A program made the translations under genes and the position numbers. From Cyclobacteriaceae bacterium (GTDB lineage: Bacteria; Bacteroidota; Bacteroidia; Cytophagales; Cyclobacteriaceae): 56,027 bases of DNA. The stretch spans positions 1 to 56,027 of the forward strand of contig JALONI010000011.1 of the NCBI GenBank assembly GCA_025455015.1. The letters run 5' to 3'. Positions 16,947 to 25,337 of the stretch are shown one piece after another. Below the pieces are notes generated by a model, which was not told where the DNA came from, ran no database searches, and saw only the letters and a list, made by a program, of their open reading frames with translations. Position 1 is the first letter of the stretch. Every line of letters starts with the position of its first letter.

Positions 16947-17731
16947 AGCGAGTCATTATAGGATGGATGTTCATCCTTGCCTCGTGCCAGGAGGTGATTG
17001 AACGACCCTTGGCCGAGGAACCGGTGGACGTGATTGCCGTGGAGGCCGTATTGACCAACGAAAACGTGAACCAAAAGGTAACGCTCACACACCCGTATCG
17101 GCAGCAAAACGGGCAGGCCAGGGCAGCCACCGGAGCGCAAGTGACGCTGACCGATGGAACGGCCGTTTATCCCATGACTGAATTGCCGAGCGGCTCGGGC
17201 GAGTATTACTCCGACCCGTTTATTGCCGTAGCCGGCCGCGCCTATGGGTTGGAGATACGCTACCAGGGGCGTGTGTTTACGGCCGTGGATCAATCGCGGG
17301 GTGTTGAGCCGCTGCAAGAAGTTGCCTATGCGACAACTGCCCAGGGAGGCTATGAACTCATACTCCGCGAAACGGGCAGCTTGCCCCACTACATTGCGCA
17401 TCAAATCACCTGGCGTCACACGCCCTTCTGCGTGGCCGCGGTGTGCGAGGGACTGCTGGTGCAGTATGACCTCAAAACCATTGATGCCCACGAGGCCTTC
17501 AAGCCTGAACAAACCCGGTTGGTTTTCCCGGCTGGGTCCATCATCGTGCGCAGAAAATACGCAGTGAGCGATGGCTACCGCGCCTATCTGCGCGCCATCT
17601 TATCAGAAACAGCGTGGCGAGGAGGTGTTTTTGATGTGGAGCCGGCTAATGCACCCACCAACTTGAGCCATGGGGCCGTGGGGTATTTTGCGGTCACTTC
17701 GGTGGTGGCCGATACCACGGTGGTACAATGA
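16937..17731 (+). CDS. DUF4249 family lipoprotein (receptor partner)
   Basis: 264 residues from the ATG at 16937. A second ATG two codons in (16943) forms an ATGA overlap with the receptor stop and may be the true start. The leader MKRVIIGWMFILASC ends in a lipobox cysteine, so the product is a lipoprotein. The first domain has the DUF4249 pattern (VDVIAVEAVLTNENVNQKVT then GAQVTLTDG), an Ig-like fold. Family members are encoded next to TonB receptors of this type and are thought to sit with them at the outer membrane. Cysteines at CVAAVC may form a disulfide. It closes the uptake locus. Confidence 0.85.
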   Translation: MAMKRVIIGWMFILASCQEVIERPLAEEPVDVIAVEAVLTNENVNQKVTLTHPYRQQNGQARAATGAQVTLTDGTAVYPMTELPSGSGEYYSDPFIAVAGRAYGLEIRYQGRVFTAVDQSRGVEPLQEVAYATTAQGGYELILRETGSLPHYIAHQITWRHTPFCVAAVCEGLLVQYDLKTIDAHEAFKPEQTRLVFPAGSIIVRRKYAVSDGYRAYLRAILSETAWRGGVFDVEPANAPTNLSHGAVGYFAVTSVVADTTVVQ

Positions 17732-17740
17732 AAAGTGTAA

Positions 17741-17775
17741 AAAAAAGAGGGCTGTTTCGATTTCCGAAACAGCCC
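17741..17775 (-). terminator. intrinsic terminator, minus strand
   Basis: GGGCTGTTTCG (17749-17759) pairs perfectly with CGAAACAGCCC (17765-17775) around a 5-nt loop. On the minus strand it is followed by CTCTTTTTTTTAC. It should end the transcript of the lipoprotein gene at 17808-18662, and could also slow readthrough from the plus-strand uptake locus. Confidence 0.8.
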
Positions 17776-17807
17776 CACAACTCCTCTTACTCCCTACGCT
17801 ACGATTT

Positions 17808-18662
17808 TTATTCCTGAACGGTCACCACAAACGTGCGGTTGCCTATCGTTACTGTTATCTGATTGTCGCACGTGCCATCACCGTAGTCTACGGTGCGCTT
17901 GCGACTCACAAAACCTTTCAATCGCTCAACTTCCACCACTCCGGCTACGCGGGCAAAGTTGCCAGCGGCCCGGCACGACCAGTCGGAGATGATTGGCTCG
18001 ATAATTCGGTGCGTAAACGTGCGGCCGTTGGTTGCTACGCCTTCGATTGAACCGGTGATCTCAAACACGTTGTTGGTGGGATCGCCATCGCGCACGCCCT
18101 CTAACCACGTGCGGGTGCGGCTGCCGTTGTACACCATTGACCCGCCATTGGGAAACGTGACTGTCAGGTTTGTCAGTCGCTTGACGGATTGAACGGTGCC
18201 ATCGGTGTTGGTGGAGATATCGCGCAACTCAATCGTGCCCGAGAGGCCGCGGTTGTTCACCACGTAGTTTCCAAACGTGATGATGCGGTTGGATACCCCA
18301 TCGTTGATGGCACCACTGTAGGCAATGAAGATTTTTCCCCTGCGCTGGCGACCGTAGGGGCCTGCGCAGCCATCACCAAAATCAATGGTGATGATTCGGG
18401 CCTGCGCATCGTTTGTCACCTGGGCACAAGGATACTTCCAACCGGCCGTGCGCCCACCCGCATTTGGGTCCAGTGCGCTTTCTACTTCGTCCAGCATTTC
18501 CAACACATCATCGGTCTCGTTCTCTCCCAGAGAGGCATTTTCAGCGATCTGCGCCTCCTCGGTTTCATTGTTGCGCAAATCCAATTCATTGTCGCACGAG
18601 GCAAGTGCGAACAGGGCCACCCAACACAAGACGACCGCGGGTTTCAAAACGAACATTTTCAT
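17808..18662 (-). CDS. hypothetical lipoprotein (284 aa)
   Basis: The leader KPAVVLCWVALFALASCDNE has a clear lipobox (LASC), so the mature protein is lipid-anchored. An acidic linker (NETEEAQIAENASLGENETD) follows and then a beta-rich body with no family I recognise. Two similar acidic Gly/Asp segments, TIDFGDGCAGPYGRQRRGK and TVDYGDGTCDNQITVTIG, flank the body and suggest an internal duplication or paired beta-domains. Four cysteines in the body could form disulfides. It is divergent from the other unknown lipoprotein at 18873, with a shared 210-nt upstream region, and ends at a strong terminator. Confidence 0.7.
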   Translation of the reverse strand: MKMFVLKPAVVLCWVALFALASCDNELDLRNNETEEAQIAENASLGENETDDVLEMLDEVESALDPNAGGRTAGWKYPCAQVTNDAQARIITIDFGDGCAGPYGRQRRGKIFIAYSGAINDGVSNRIITFGNYVVNNRGLSGTIELRDISTNTDGTVQSVKRLTNLTVTFPNGGSMVYNGSRTRTWLEGVRDGDPTNNVFEITGSIEGVATNGRTFTHRIIEPIISDWSCRAAGNFARVAGVVEVERLKGFVSRKRTVDYGDGTCDNQITVTIGNRTFVVTVQE

Positions 18663-18872
18663 AAATCGGTTATTTTTTAGGTTTCACGTTGATTTTCCGG
18701 CCGGTGCACTGCCTGTCCTTTTTGTGAAAGACATGCCTTAGAGTGCGGTGACTACGCAAGGTTTAAAGGCCGTAAAAAAAAATTGGTGCGGGGGCATAAG
18801 GGTAAGCGCGGGTTGGCGGGTTTTAGCAGCAAACGGTCAAAAACCAACTCGAATCAACCAAACAACACGTTT

Positions 18873-19991
18873 ATGAAAGCGACTAAATTTCTTTTGGTGG
18901 GCATGCTGGCCGCGGGGCTGGCTCTGTTTACCGCCTGCGAAACCAACGAGCCGTTGCCCGCGCAGCAGAGTATTTTGCCCGAGCGTTTTGGAGTAGCCAT
19001 TCCGTCATCGCTCACGGCCACCGCTACTGTTACCGGCCGCGCGGCCAACCGCAGCCAAACGGACACCCTGAAAGGCAATGACATCTATTTGAACTTGCAA
19101 ACCTTCATTTGGGTGGGCGAAAGCGCCAGCAAATTTGTAAATGAATTCATCGGTGGCATCCGGCAGTTTGACATCGACCGCGTGCTGGCGTTTACATTTG
19201 TCAGCGAAGACGATGGCCGTGTCAAAAATCTGACCGTAGAAACCGCGGTTGCCTTTGAGGGCGCCACGTGGGACTATCTGCTGACGATCACCGATGTCAA
19301 CTCCGCCAACGAAGCCGATCGGGGCATTGCCTTACAACTCTTCTGGAACCAAGACGCTCCTATTCGCGGCATCGCCATCTGCAAACTCTACCATGCTGAC
19401 CGCGTGGAGCACGCCAATGCCCCCGAGGCAGTGTTCCGCATCAACTATCAAGAGGGTGGCACGCGGGGTTACGAGGCCGAAATGGAAGTGTTGATCTCGG
19501 GGCTGCCGCTGGCCACTCCGTTGGAAGACCCGTATTCCATCCGTACCCTGCGCATGTTTGCCGGCAAAAAGGGCGACATCGTAGATGTGTACGGAAACAG
19601 CCACCACCCCAATGCGCTTTTCTTCACCGGCACCAAGGCCTTTAACTGGGCTTTTGTGGCCAGTGGAAATGAAGCAACCGACATGGGTGTAGCGGAAGTA
19701 GGTCTGCCCTTGAGTTCCCTCAACAGCCGTGACCGCGAGACGCTGCTGAAGGCCCACTCGATCCGAAATGTGTTTCAGCGGGAGATCACAACTGCCTGGC
19801 CCGGCATTGATCAAGGATTGCTGGCCGCCTACCTCGCCAATACCGCGGCCCCGGGTTTCTTTAACGAACAAGGCTTTATACAAGGGGGTGAGTCGCCTGG
19901 CAGCAGCTGGACTACGTTGGCTGCGCGCCTGGAAAACTTAACGCCTTACAACCCGGCCGAGGTGAGTGCCCTGAACGTCACATTCAAGTAA
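18873..19991 (+). CDS. hypothetical lipoprotein (372 aa)
   Basis: From the ATG at 18873 the product begins KATKFLLVGMLAAGLALFTA followed by Cys, a lipoprotein signal. An upstream in-frame start at 18783 would hide this signal and is rejected. The body is a mixture of strands and helices with motifs such as VGESASKFVNEFIGGIRQF and DVYGNSHHPNALFFTGTKAF. I recognise no family. It may be envelope-located and stress- or nutrient-linked, but nothing in the sequence proves this. A strong terminator follows the stop, so it appears monocistronic. Confidence 0.7.
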   Translation: MKATKFLLVGMLAAGLALFTACETNEPLPAQQSILPERFGVAIPSSLTATATVTGRAANRSQTDTLKGNDIYLNLQTFIWVGESASKFVNEFIGGIRQFDIDRVLAFTFVSEDDGRVKNLTVETAVAFEGATWDYLLTITDVNSANEADRGIALQLFWNQDAPIRGIAICKLYHADRVEHANAPEAVFRINYQEGGTRGYEAEMEVLISGLPLATPLEDPYSIRTLRMFAGKKGDIVDVYGNSHHPNALFFTGTKAFNWAFVASGNEATDMGVAEVGLPLSSLNSRDRETLLKAHSIRNVFQREITTAWPGIDQGLLAAYLANTAAPGFFNEQGFIQGGESPGSSWTTLAARLENLTPYNPAEVSALNVTFK

Positions 19992-20031
19992 TCGCCTGTT
20001 AGGTTAGTTGAGTTCATACAAAACAGGTGAG

Positions 20032-20063
20032 CCCCCGTGCCGCAAGGCCGGGGGTTATTTTTG
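20032..20063 (+). terminator. intrinsic terminator, plus strand
   Basis: CCCCC (20032-20036) pairs with GGGGG (20050-20054) around a GC-rich loop, followed by TTATTTTT. It ends the lipoprotein transcript at 18873-19991 and overlaps the stop codon of the convergent TonB receptor. Confidence 0.75.
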
Positions 20064-22094
20064 GTGGGGCAGCGCGAGTTTCAAACCCGCGTAATAAAGC
20101 CGGCCGGGCGCGACATTGAAATACCGGTCGCCTGCGGCATTGATGTCATCGCCTAAACTGTACGTTCGATCCAGCAGGTTGTCAATGCCGGCAAATGTTT
20201 CCACGGTGGCGCGATGAATGAGCCAGCGATACGAAGACTTGACGTGAAAAACCCAGAAGGCACTCGCTTGTTGCGTATTGGCATCGTTCAGCGGAATGCG
20301 GGCATTGTGCTGGCCCGTGAAGAAAAGCTGCCACCGCTTCGCCACGGTGCCATCCACCAGGAAGAGGGCCGTGTGCTCGGGCACGCCCGTGAGCGCATTG
20401 CCACTTACATCCACCCCATCGGCTACATACGCCCGAAACCGATAGGGCTGATAGGCATAGACTGCCCGGGCCGAAAAGTAGGGTTGCCCTTCGTAGCGTG
20501 GCCCGTAAGGCAGCCATTGCACGGAGGCTTCGAGACCGGGTTGATCGGTTTTGCCGGCATTGACAAAGAACTCGGCACCGTTTTCATCGCGCTGCGTGAC
20601 AATGGCGTTGCGCAAGCGCAACTGATAGCCCGTAAGCGCTGCCTGCCATCGCTGGCTGTGGGATTGCAGCTTCGCGCCTACCTCCCCTTGCAGGCCCCGC
20701 TCAGGCGCAAGCGTGCTGTTGTATTGGCTGGTGGAGGGCCGCACTTCGGCCAGCGTGGGAGTCGAAAAGCCATCGCTGAGATTGGCAAAGACAAAGATGC
20801 CGGGTGTTATTTTTTTGCCAAGGCTGAGGCGTGGTGAAATAACGGGGTCAAAGATGCGCGTGTTCCGGACGCGTTCCGGCTGCAGGCGCTCAAAGCCATA
20901 CTGCTGCCATTGCAGGCTGGCCCCGGCCGTCAGCGAGATGTTCGCAGGTAGTTGCCATTCCATCTGCGAAAAGAGCAATGCCGCGCGAGATGCCAACCGA
21001 TCCTCGAATGCCTGTGCGCCTTTTATGCCGAGGTTATTTTCAAATTGGTTGAGGGCGGTGATCAAAAACTGCGCTTCGCCTCCGCTTACCCAGCGGTGTT
21101 GGGCAGTCTTTCCAAACGAGTAGGTGTTTTCGATGCGCAATGCTGCGTTTTTTTCATCGCGATCTTCTACGTTCAGGATGGCGTAATTGACGAAGTCGGT
21201 CCGCGCGCCCATCAGGCCGATGCGTGTGTGCCAGCGTTCGTTCCAATCGCGTGTATACCCAAGACCCAGGTAAGAGGTGGTGTTGGCAACACGGGCATTT
21301 TGAGCTTCGGCACCGGGCCGCGCAGGTGTGCCGGGGCGTGCCTGGCGCGGGTTGCTCTGGTACTGTGTGGGCGTGAGGCCTCCGGGTGTTTCATAGAAGA
21401 GGCGCGCATGAAACAGAAAAAAGGAAAGCTCCGCTTGCGTATCCACGGCCGTGGTGCTGCGTGCCTGCAACGTTAACCGGTTTAGGGCCGTGTGATCGCG
21501 GTAGCCATCGCTTTGTTGCTGGGAGAGCGTGAGGGTTGACGAAGTCTTGCCAATGAACACGGGCAGCTCGCCCCGCCAACGCCACAGGCCATAGCTGCCG
21601 GCTGTGACGCCCACTTGGTAGGCCGATGCACGCCTGGGTTGATCGAGCAGCAGCACGCCTCCGGTGCCCGCCCCATACAAACTGGAACCCGGCCCCTTGA
21701 TCACGTGGGCTTGCTGAATCGTTTCCACATCCAACAGATTCAAGTACGTGTTGCCCCCGCCATCGGTCAGGGGGAGGCCGTTGAAATATACTTTTACATT
21801 GCGCACACCAAAAGGCGACCGCAAGGCGCTGCCGCGGATGGCCAAGCGATAGCTACCGGGGCTGCGTTCTTCCATGCGCACGCCCGCCACGGTGTTGAGG
21901 CCGTTCACCAACGAGGCCGGGGCTGTGCGTTCAAATTCGGCCGGGGCAACAACTCCCACAGCCGCGGGTATTTCAAACACGGGCCGATCAGAGGCCAGTG
22001 CGCGGATGGTTACTTCGTTCAGCTGACGAATGGTATCGGAGGATTGGGCAAGGCAGGCAACAGAGAAAAGAAAAAATGGAGCGATCAGTCGCAT
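20055..22094 (-). CDS. TonB-dependent outer-membrane receptor
   Basis: 679 residues from the ATG at 22094 (signal peptide RLIAPFFLFSVACLAQ); an upstream start at 22190 lies beyond a terminator-like hairpin and is not credible. No STN or carboxypeptidase-like extension is present, so this receptor does not signal. The TonB box region reads IRQLNEVTIRALA. The plug follows (GVRMEERSPGSYRLAIRGSA, then NVKVYFNGLPLTDGGGNTYL) and then a barrel ending ...LYYAGLKLALPHQK. It resembles siderophore/FecA-like or cobalamin-type receptors of the classic 650-720-residue size. The ligand is not inferable. It stands alone, convergent with the lipoprotein gene. Confidence 0.92.
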   Translation of the reverse strand: MRLIAPFFLFSVACLAQSSDTIRQLNEVTIRALASDRPVFEIPAAVGVVAPAEFERTAPASLVNGLNTVAGVRMEERSPGSYRLAIRGSALRSPFGVRNVKVYFNGLPLTDGGGNTYLNLLDVETIQQAHVIKGPGSSLYGAGTGGVLLLDQPRRASAYQVGVTAGSYGLWRWRGELPVFIGKTSSTLTLSQQQSDGYRDHTALNRLTLQARSTTAVDTQAELSFFLFHARLFYETPGGLTPTQYQSNPRQARPGTPARPGAEAQNARVANTTSYLGLGYTRDWNERWHTRIGLMGARTDFVNYAILNVEDRDEKNAALRIENTYSFGKTAQHRWVSGGEAQFLITALNQFENNLGIKGAQAFEDRLASRAALLFSQMEWQLPANISLTAGASLQWQQYGFERLQPERVRNTRIFDPVISPRLSLGKKITPGIFVFANLSDGFSTPTLAEVRPSTSQYNSTLAPERGLQGEVGAKLQSHSQRWQAALTGYQLRLRNAIVTQRDENGAEFFVNAGKTDQPGLEASVQWLPYGPRYEGQPYFSARAVYAYQPYRFRAYVADGVDVSGNALTGVPEHTALFLVDGTVAKRWQLFFTGQHNARIPLNDANTQQASAFWVFHVKSSYRWLIHRATVETFAGIDNLLDRTYSLGDDINAAGDRYFNVAPGRLYYAGLKLALPHQK

Positions 22095-22140
22095 CAAGGC
22101 AAGGTAATAAGAGTGGCGACAAAATTTCGTTGGCTGGCAT

Positions 22141-22176
22141 TGAAAAAACAATGGCGTCACTTCGTGTGACGCCATT
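22141..22176 (-). terminator. intrinsic terminator after the RNase G gene
   Basis: AATGGCGTCAC (22150-22160) pairs perfectly with GTGACGCCATT (22166-22176) around TTCGT. On the minus strand the stem is followed by GTTTTTTCA. It should end the RNase G/HU cluster and lies in the leader region upstream of the TonB receptor gene. Confidence 0.85.
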
Positions 22177-22197
22177 GACGTGCGGAGCAACAGAAAA

Positions 22198-23805
22198 TCA
22201 ATCCTCCGCTTCGTTGTCTACCTCTACGGCTTTCTCTTTTTTCTTCTCGCCATTGCCGAGGTCAATCTCTTCCCCGTCTTTGTTCAGAAAATGAAATTCG
22301 GTGATGCCGAGCGAGCTGTCCTTTATCAGGTTTACCCAGCGCTTGTATTTGAAAAACAACTTCACGCGTTTGCTGATGATGCCCTTGGTGTAGTAAGCAA
22401 ACAAGAACGGATGCAACGCCAGCACCAGCTCTTTTTCATTTTGCTTGACAAACAGATGCTCGATGTGCTGCTCGATCTGGTCGGTCACTAAAATCGAAGC
22501 CGTGATCTTGCCCGTGCCATTGCAGGCGGGGCACACTTCGCTGGTGGCGATGTTCATCTGCGGCCGTACCCGCTCGCGGGTGATCTGCATCAACCCAAAT
22601 TTAGACAACGGCAACACGGTATGCTTGGCCCGGTCAGACTCCATCTCGTCTTTCATGGTTTTGAAGATGAGCTTCTTGTTGTCCTGGCTGCGCATGTCGA
22701 TAAAGTCCACCACGATGATGCCGCCCATGTCGCGCAGGCGCAACTGGCGGGCGATTTCTTTGGCGGCCTCCACATTGACCGACAGGGCGGTGGTTTCCTG
22801 GTTTTCCTCGCGGGTTGATTTGTTGCCGCTGTTCACGTCAATCACGTGCAGGGCTTCGGTGTGTTCAATAATCAGGTACCCGCCTCCGCGAATGCTCACG
22901 GTTTGGCCGAAGGCCGACTTGATCTGCTTTTCGATGCCAAAGTGTTCAAAAATTTTCGCCTTGCCGGTGAAGAGCTTGAGTATTTTCTCTTTGTCGGGTG
23001 CGATTTGCTGGATGTAGGTCTTGAGTTCATCAAAGGCCTTCTTGTCGTCTACATAAATGCTATCAAACGATTCGTTCAGCATGTCGCGCAGCAGCGAGGA
23101 GGTCTTGCTCAGCTCGCCTATGACCTTGTCGCGGGCGTTGCCGTTGGCCAGGCGGGCGGCCCCGTCCTGCCAGGTGGTGACCAGGTTGCGCAAGTCGCGG
23201 TCCAGTTCGGCCACTTCTTTTCCTTCGGCCACGGTACGGATAATCACCCCGAAGCCCTGTGGCTTGATGGACTGGATGAGTCGCTGAAGACGCTTGCGCT
23301 CTTCGCTGCTCGAAATTTTTTTAGAGACGCTGACCGCGTCTGAAAAGGGCACGAGCACTAAATAGCGCCCGGCCAATGACAGCTCTGACGAAAGTCGGGG
23401 GCCCTTGGTAGAGATGGGCTCCTTTACCACTTGTACCGGAATCAATTGACCTTTGGTAAGCTGCGAGGCAATTTTGCCGTGCTTATCAATGTCTTTTTCC
23501 GCCTGAAACTTGTCCAGCTTGCCTCCGGTGATTTTTCCGGCTTTTACAAGCTTGGTGTATTTCTGTAACGAGGCAAACTGCGGCCCAAGATCGAGGTAAT
23601 GCAGAAAGGCGTCTTTCTCATACCCAATGTCGATAAAGGCTGCATTCAAACCGGGCACCACCTTTTTGACGAGGCCCAGATAGATGTCTCCTACTACAAA
23701 TTTGTTGCCTTCCTGCTCGTGATGAAACTCAATGAGTTGCTTGTCGCGCAGCAGGGCAATCCGACTTCCGTTCTGAGCTGAACTGATGATTAGTTCGTTG
23801 CTCAA
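22198..23805 (-). CDS. rng: ribonuclease E/G family protein
   Basis: 535 residues, slightly longer than E. coli RNase G. It starts at a TTG (23805) with the family N-terminus SNELIISSAQNGSRIALL. An S1 RNA-binding domain spans about residues 37-125. The two acidic catalytic motifs, ALHVIDVNSGNKS and IIVVDFIDMRSQDN, are near residues 317 and 358. A zinc-link CPACNGTGK follows near residue 430. The acidic C-terminal tail is short and has no degradosome scaffold, so it is RNase G-like. It cuts single-stranded RNA in rRNA processing and mRNA decay. It follows HU, a TPR gene and a tiny basic protein gene, an order common in Bacteroidota. Confidence 0.94.
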   Translation of the reverse strand: MSNELIISSAQNGSRIALLRDKQLIEFHHEQEGNKFVVGDIYLGLVKKVVPGLNAAFIDIGYEKDAFLHYLDLGPQFASLQKYTKLVKAGKITGGKLDKFQAEKDIDKHGKIASQLTKGQLIPVQVVKEPISTKGPRLSSELSLAGRYLVLVPFSDAVSVSKKISSSEERKRLQRLIQSIKPQGFGVIIRTVAEGKEVAELDRDLRNLVTTWQDGAARLANGNARDKVIGELSKTSSLLRDMLNESFDSIYVDDKKAFDELKTYIQQIAPDKEKILKLFTGKAKIFEHFGIEKQIKSAFGQTVSIRGGGYLIIEHTEALHVIDVNSGNKSTREENQETTALSVNVEAAKEIARQLRLRDMGGIIVVDFIDMRSQDNKKLIFKTMKDEMESDRAKHTVLPLSKFGLMQITRERVRPQMNIATSEVCPACNGTGKITASILVTDQIEQHIEHLFVKQNEKELVLALHPFLFAYYTKGIISKRVKLFFKYKRWVNLIKDSSLGITEFHFLNKDGEEIDLGNGEKKKEKAVEVDNEAED

Positions 23806-23826
23806 AACTTTATGGTTTTAGATGTT

Positions 23827-23861
23827 TAAAAAATAGAAGTAGCCCCGCGGCCTGCGGGGCT
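23827..23861 (-). terminator. hairpin plus T-tract between the tiny basic gene and rng
   Basis: AGCCCCGC (23841-23848) pairs with GCGGGGCT (23854-23861). On the minus strand the stem is followed by ACTTCTATTTTTTAAAC. It could terminate most transcripts after the 29-residue gene and so set a lower level for rng. Confidence 0.65.
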
Positions 23862-23866
23862 CAAAA

Positions 23867-23956
23867 TCACTTCTTCTTATGTCTGTTTTTTCTCAGGCGC
23901 TTCTTGCGCTTGTGAGTGGCCATTTTGTGTTTCTTTCTTTTCTTACCGCTTGGCAT
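23867..23956 (-). CDS. 29-residue basic protein, AURKAIP1/COX24-like (probable ribosome-associated)
   Basis: Translating the minus strand from the ATG at 23956 gives a 29-residue peptide beginning MPSGKKRKKHKMATH and ending RHKKK before TGA at 23867. It is almost wholly Lys/Arg/His. This pattern matches the short AURKAIP1/COX24 (mS38-like) proteins found in Bacteroidota, believed to be ribosome components. I recall that a novel small subunit-like basic protein was found in a Flavobacterium ribosome structure, but I cannot check that this is the same. It is easily missed because of its size. It lies 58 nt after the TPR gene and before a terminator. Confidence 0.75.
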   Translation of the reverse strand: MPSGKKRKKHKMATHKRKKRLRKNRHKKK

Positions 23957-23974
23957 ACACTGGTTGGTTAAATC

Positions 23975-23997
23975 ACCGCCTTTCAAAAAAGGGCGGT
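23975..23997 (-). promoter_or_regulatory. hairpin in the leader of the 29-residue gene
   Basis: ACCGCCTTT (23975-23983) pairs with AAAGGGCGGT (23988-23997), with one bulged G. It lies between the TPR gene stop and the small basic gene. The T-tail on the minus strand is poor (GATTT), so it may be a processing or leader structure rather than a terminator. Confidence 0.35.
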
Positions 23998-24014
23998 TTG
24001 GTTGTACATGTAAA

Positions 24015-24830
24015 TTATTGTAAGTCTTTCAGGTACGAATCGGCCGTGGCCTGCACGGCCGGGTCGCTGTCCAGCTTTTTTACTTTTTCAAACTGCTGGC
24101 GCGCTTTGGCTTTTTGATCGGTGTTGGCATAGGCCACGCCCAACAGCAACTGGCCCTGCACGTGTTGGGGGTTTACCGAAGTCAACTTTTCCAGGCGTTC
24201 CACCGCCAGCGCATATTGCCCTGATTGGATGGACAACATGCCCAGGTTGTACAACGCCAGCTCATGTTCAGGGTGTTCATCCAAAATCTCGCGCAGCTTT
24301 GCAATGGCCTGCATGGGGGGTGCGGTGGCCAACAGGGTCATGGCCATCTTGGTTTTCACGTCCAGGTTGGTGGGCTGCTGTTCCAATACTTTGCCATAAA
24401 AGGCCTGCGCTTTGCCGGCCATCGCCTTTTGTTTGGTGGGGTCGATAGCGAAGAGATACGCCTCGTAATAATTGTCGGCTGTTTTCAAAAAACTTTCCGC
24501 ACTGCCAAAGAACGTTGCTGCCTCCTCGGCAAACCAGGCCGCACTGTCAAACTTGCCGGCACTTTTATACAGGCTTGCCAAAGAGTCGGCAAAGATAGCA
24601 CTTTTTTCTGTTGGCGGGCCGCTTAAGTAGCGGGCTCTCAACTCTTTAATGGCCGCAGCCTTTTCCTTGCTGGTGGTGCCATGGGCCGCCCCCAGGTGGG
24701 TGAGCGAATCTGCGGCCACCGCACCGGTACCCAACTGGCTGTCATCTTCCACCACCACCTTGGGCAGCAGATAGATGGCCGTCACCACCAGTACGCTGAT
24801 GGCAATCAAAAGAATGCGGGTTTTGCGCAT
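24015..24830 (-). CDS. membrane-anchored tetratricopeptide repeat protein
   Basis: 271 residues. A single N-terminal helix (RILLIAISVLVVTAIYLLPK) anchors it to the inner membrane with the body outside. TPR-type helical pairs run through residues ~85-265, for example AIAKLREILDEHPEHELALY and LEKLTSVNPQHVQGQLLLGV. TPR domains bind proteins; no partner is indicated. A Bacteroidota-typical order places it between HU (16 nt upstream) and the tiny basic protein, so it is in the same unit. Confidence 0.85.
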   Translation of the reverse strand: MRKTRILLIAISVLVVTAIYLLPKVVVEDDSQLGTGAVAADSLTHLGAAHGTTSKEKAAAIKELRARYLSGPPTEKSAIFADSLASLYKSAGKFDSAAWFAEEAATFFGSAESFLKTADNYYEAYLFAIDPTKQKAMAGKAQAFYGKVLEQQPTNLDVKTKMAMTLLATAPPMQAIAKLREILDEHPEHELALYNLGMLSIQSGQYALAVERLEKLTSVNPQHVQGQLLLGVAYANTDQKAKARQQFEKVKKLDSDPAVQATADSYLKDLQ

Positions 24831-24846
24831 GAACGAGGGCAGCGAT

Positions 24847-25161
24847 TTATTCGACCGGCTTTTCAGCCATTTGCTTTACCTTATCGCTGTTTTTGATCTT
24901 GTTGATGAAAATCTTGGCGGGCTTAAAGCTGGGGATGTAGTGCTCATCGATGACGATGGCGGTGTTGCGCGAAATATTCCGCGCGATTTTTTTCTTTCTC
25001 TTCTTGTTGATGAAACTGCCAAAGCCGCGCACGTAAATGTTGTGGCCGTTGGCCATGTTCGACTTTACGATGTTGAAGAACGCCTCCACCGATGCCGACA
25101 CGTCAGCCTTGTCGATTCCGGTTTTTTCAGCGATTTGGTTGATAACGTCTGCCTTGGTCAC
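24847..25161 (-). CDS. HU/IHF-type DNA-binding protein
   Basis: 104 residues, slightly longer than canonical HU (90) because of a Lys-rich tail (KIKNSDKVKQMAEKPVE). It starts from a GTG at 25161. TKADVINQIAEKTGIDKADV is the dimerisation helix pair, followed by VRGFGSFINKKRKKKIARNI containing the beta-arm base. The arm's RNP-like tip is diverged (ISRNTAIVIDEHYIPSFKPA) in the manner of Bacteroidota IHF/HU relatives. It bends or compacts DNA in the nucleoid. It is the first gene of the HU-TPR-small basic-rng cluster and is divergent from mutY. Confidence 0.93.
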   Translation of the reverse strand: MTKADVINQIAEKTGIDKADVSASVEAFFNIVKSNMANGHNIYVRGFGSFINKKRKKKIARNISRNTAIVIDEHYIPSFKPAKIFINKIKNSDKVKQMAEKPVE

Positions 25162-25337
25162 GGTCGTAAATAGTTAAATGGTAACTGCTATAAAAATCAG
25201 GGTGGCAAATTTAAGCGCGAAACGCTCACCCGCAAAATGAATTTGTTGATAATCACGTAGATGGCCAAAGCACGCTGCGAACGAAGTTTATTTGCGCGTC
25301 AATGCTCATTTTTGCCAGTCAAATGCCCCGCTAGCCG

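Noticed and set aside
18783-18872. Upstream extension of the lipoprotein at 18873
   Set aside because: It would place 30 basic residues before a perfect lipoprotein signal.
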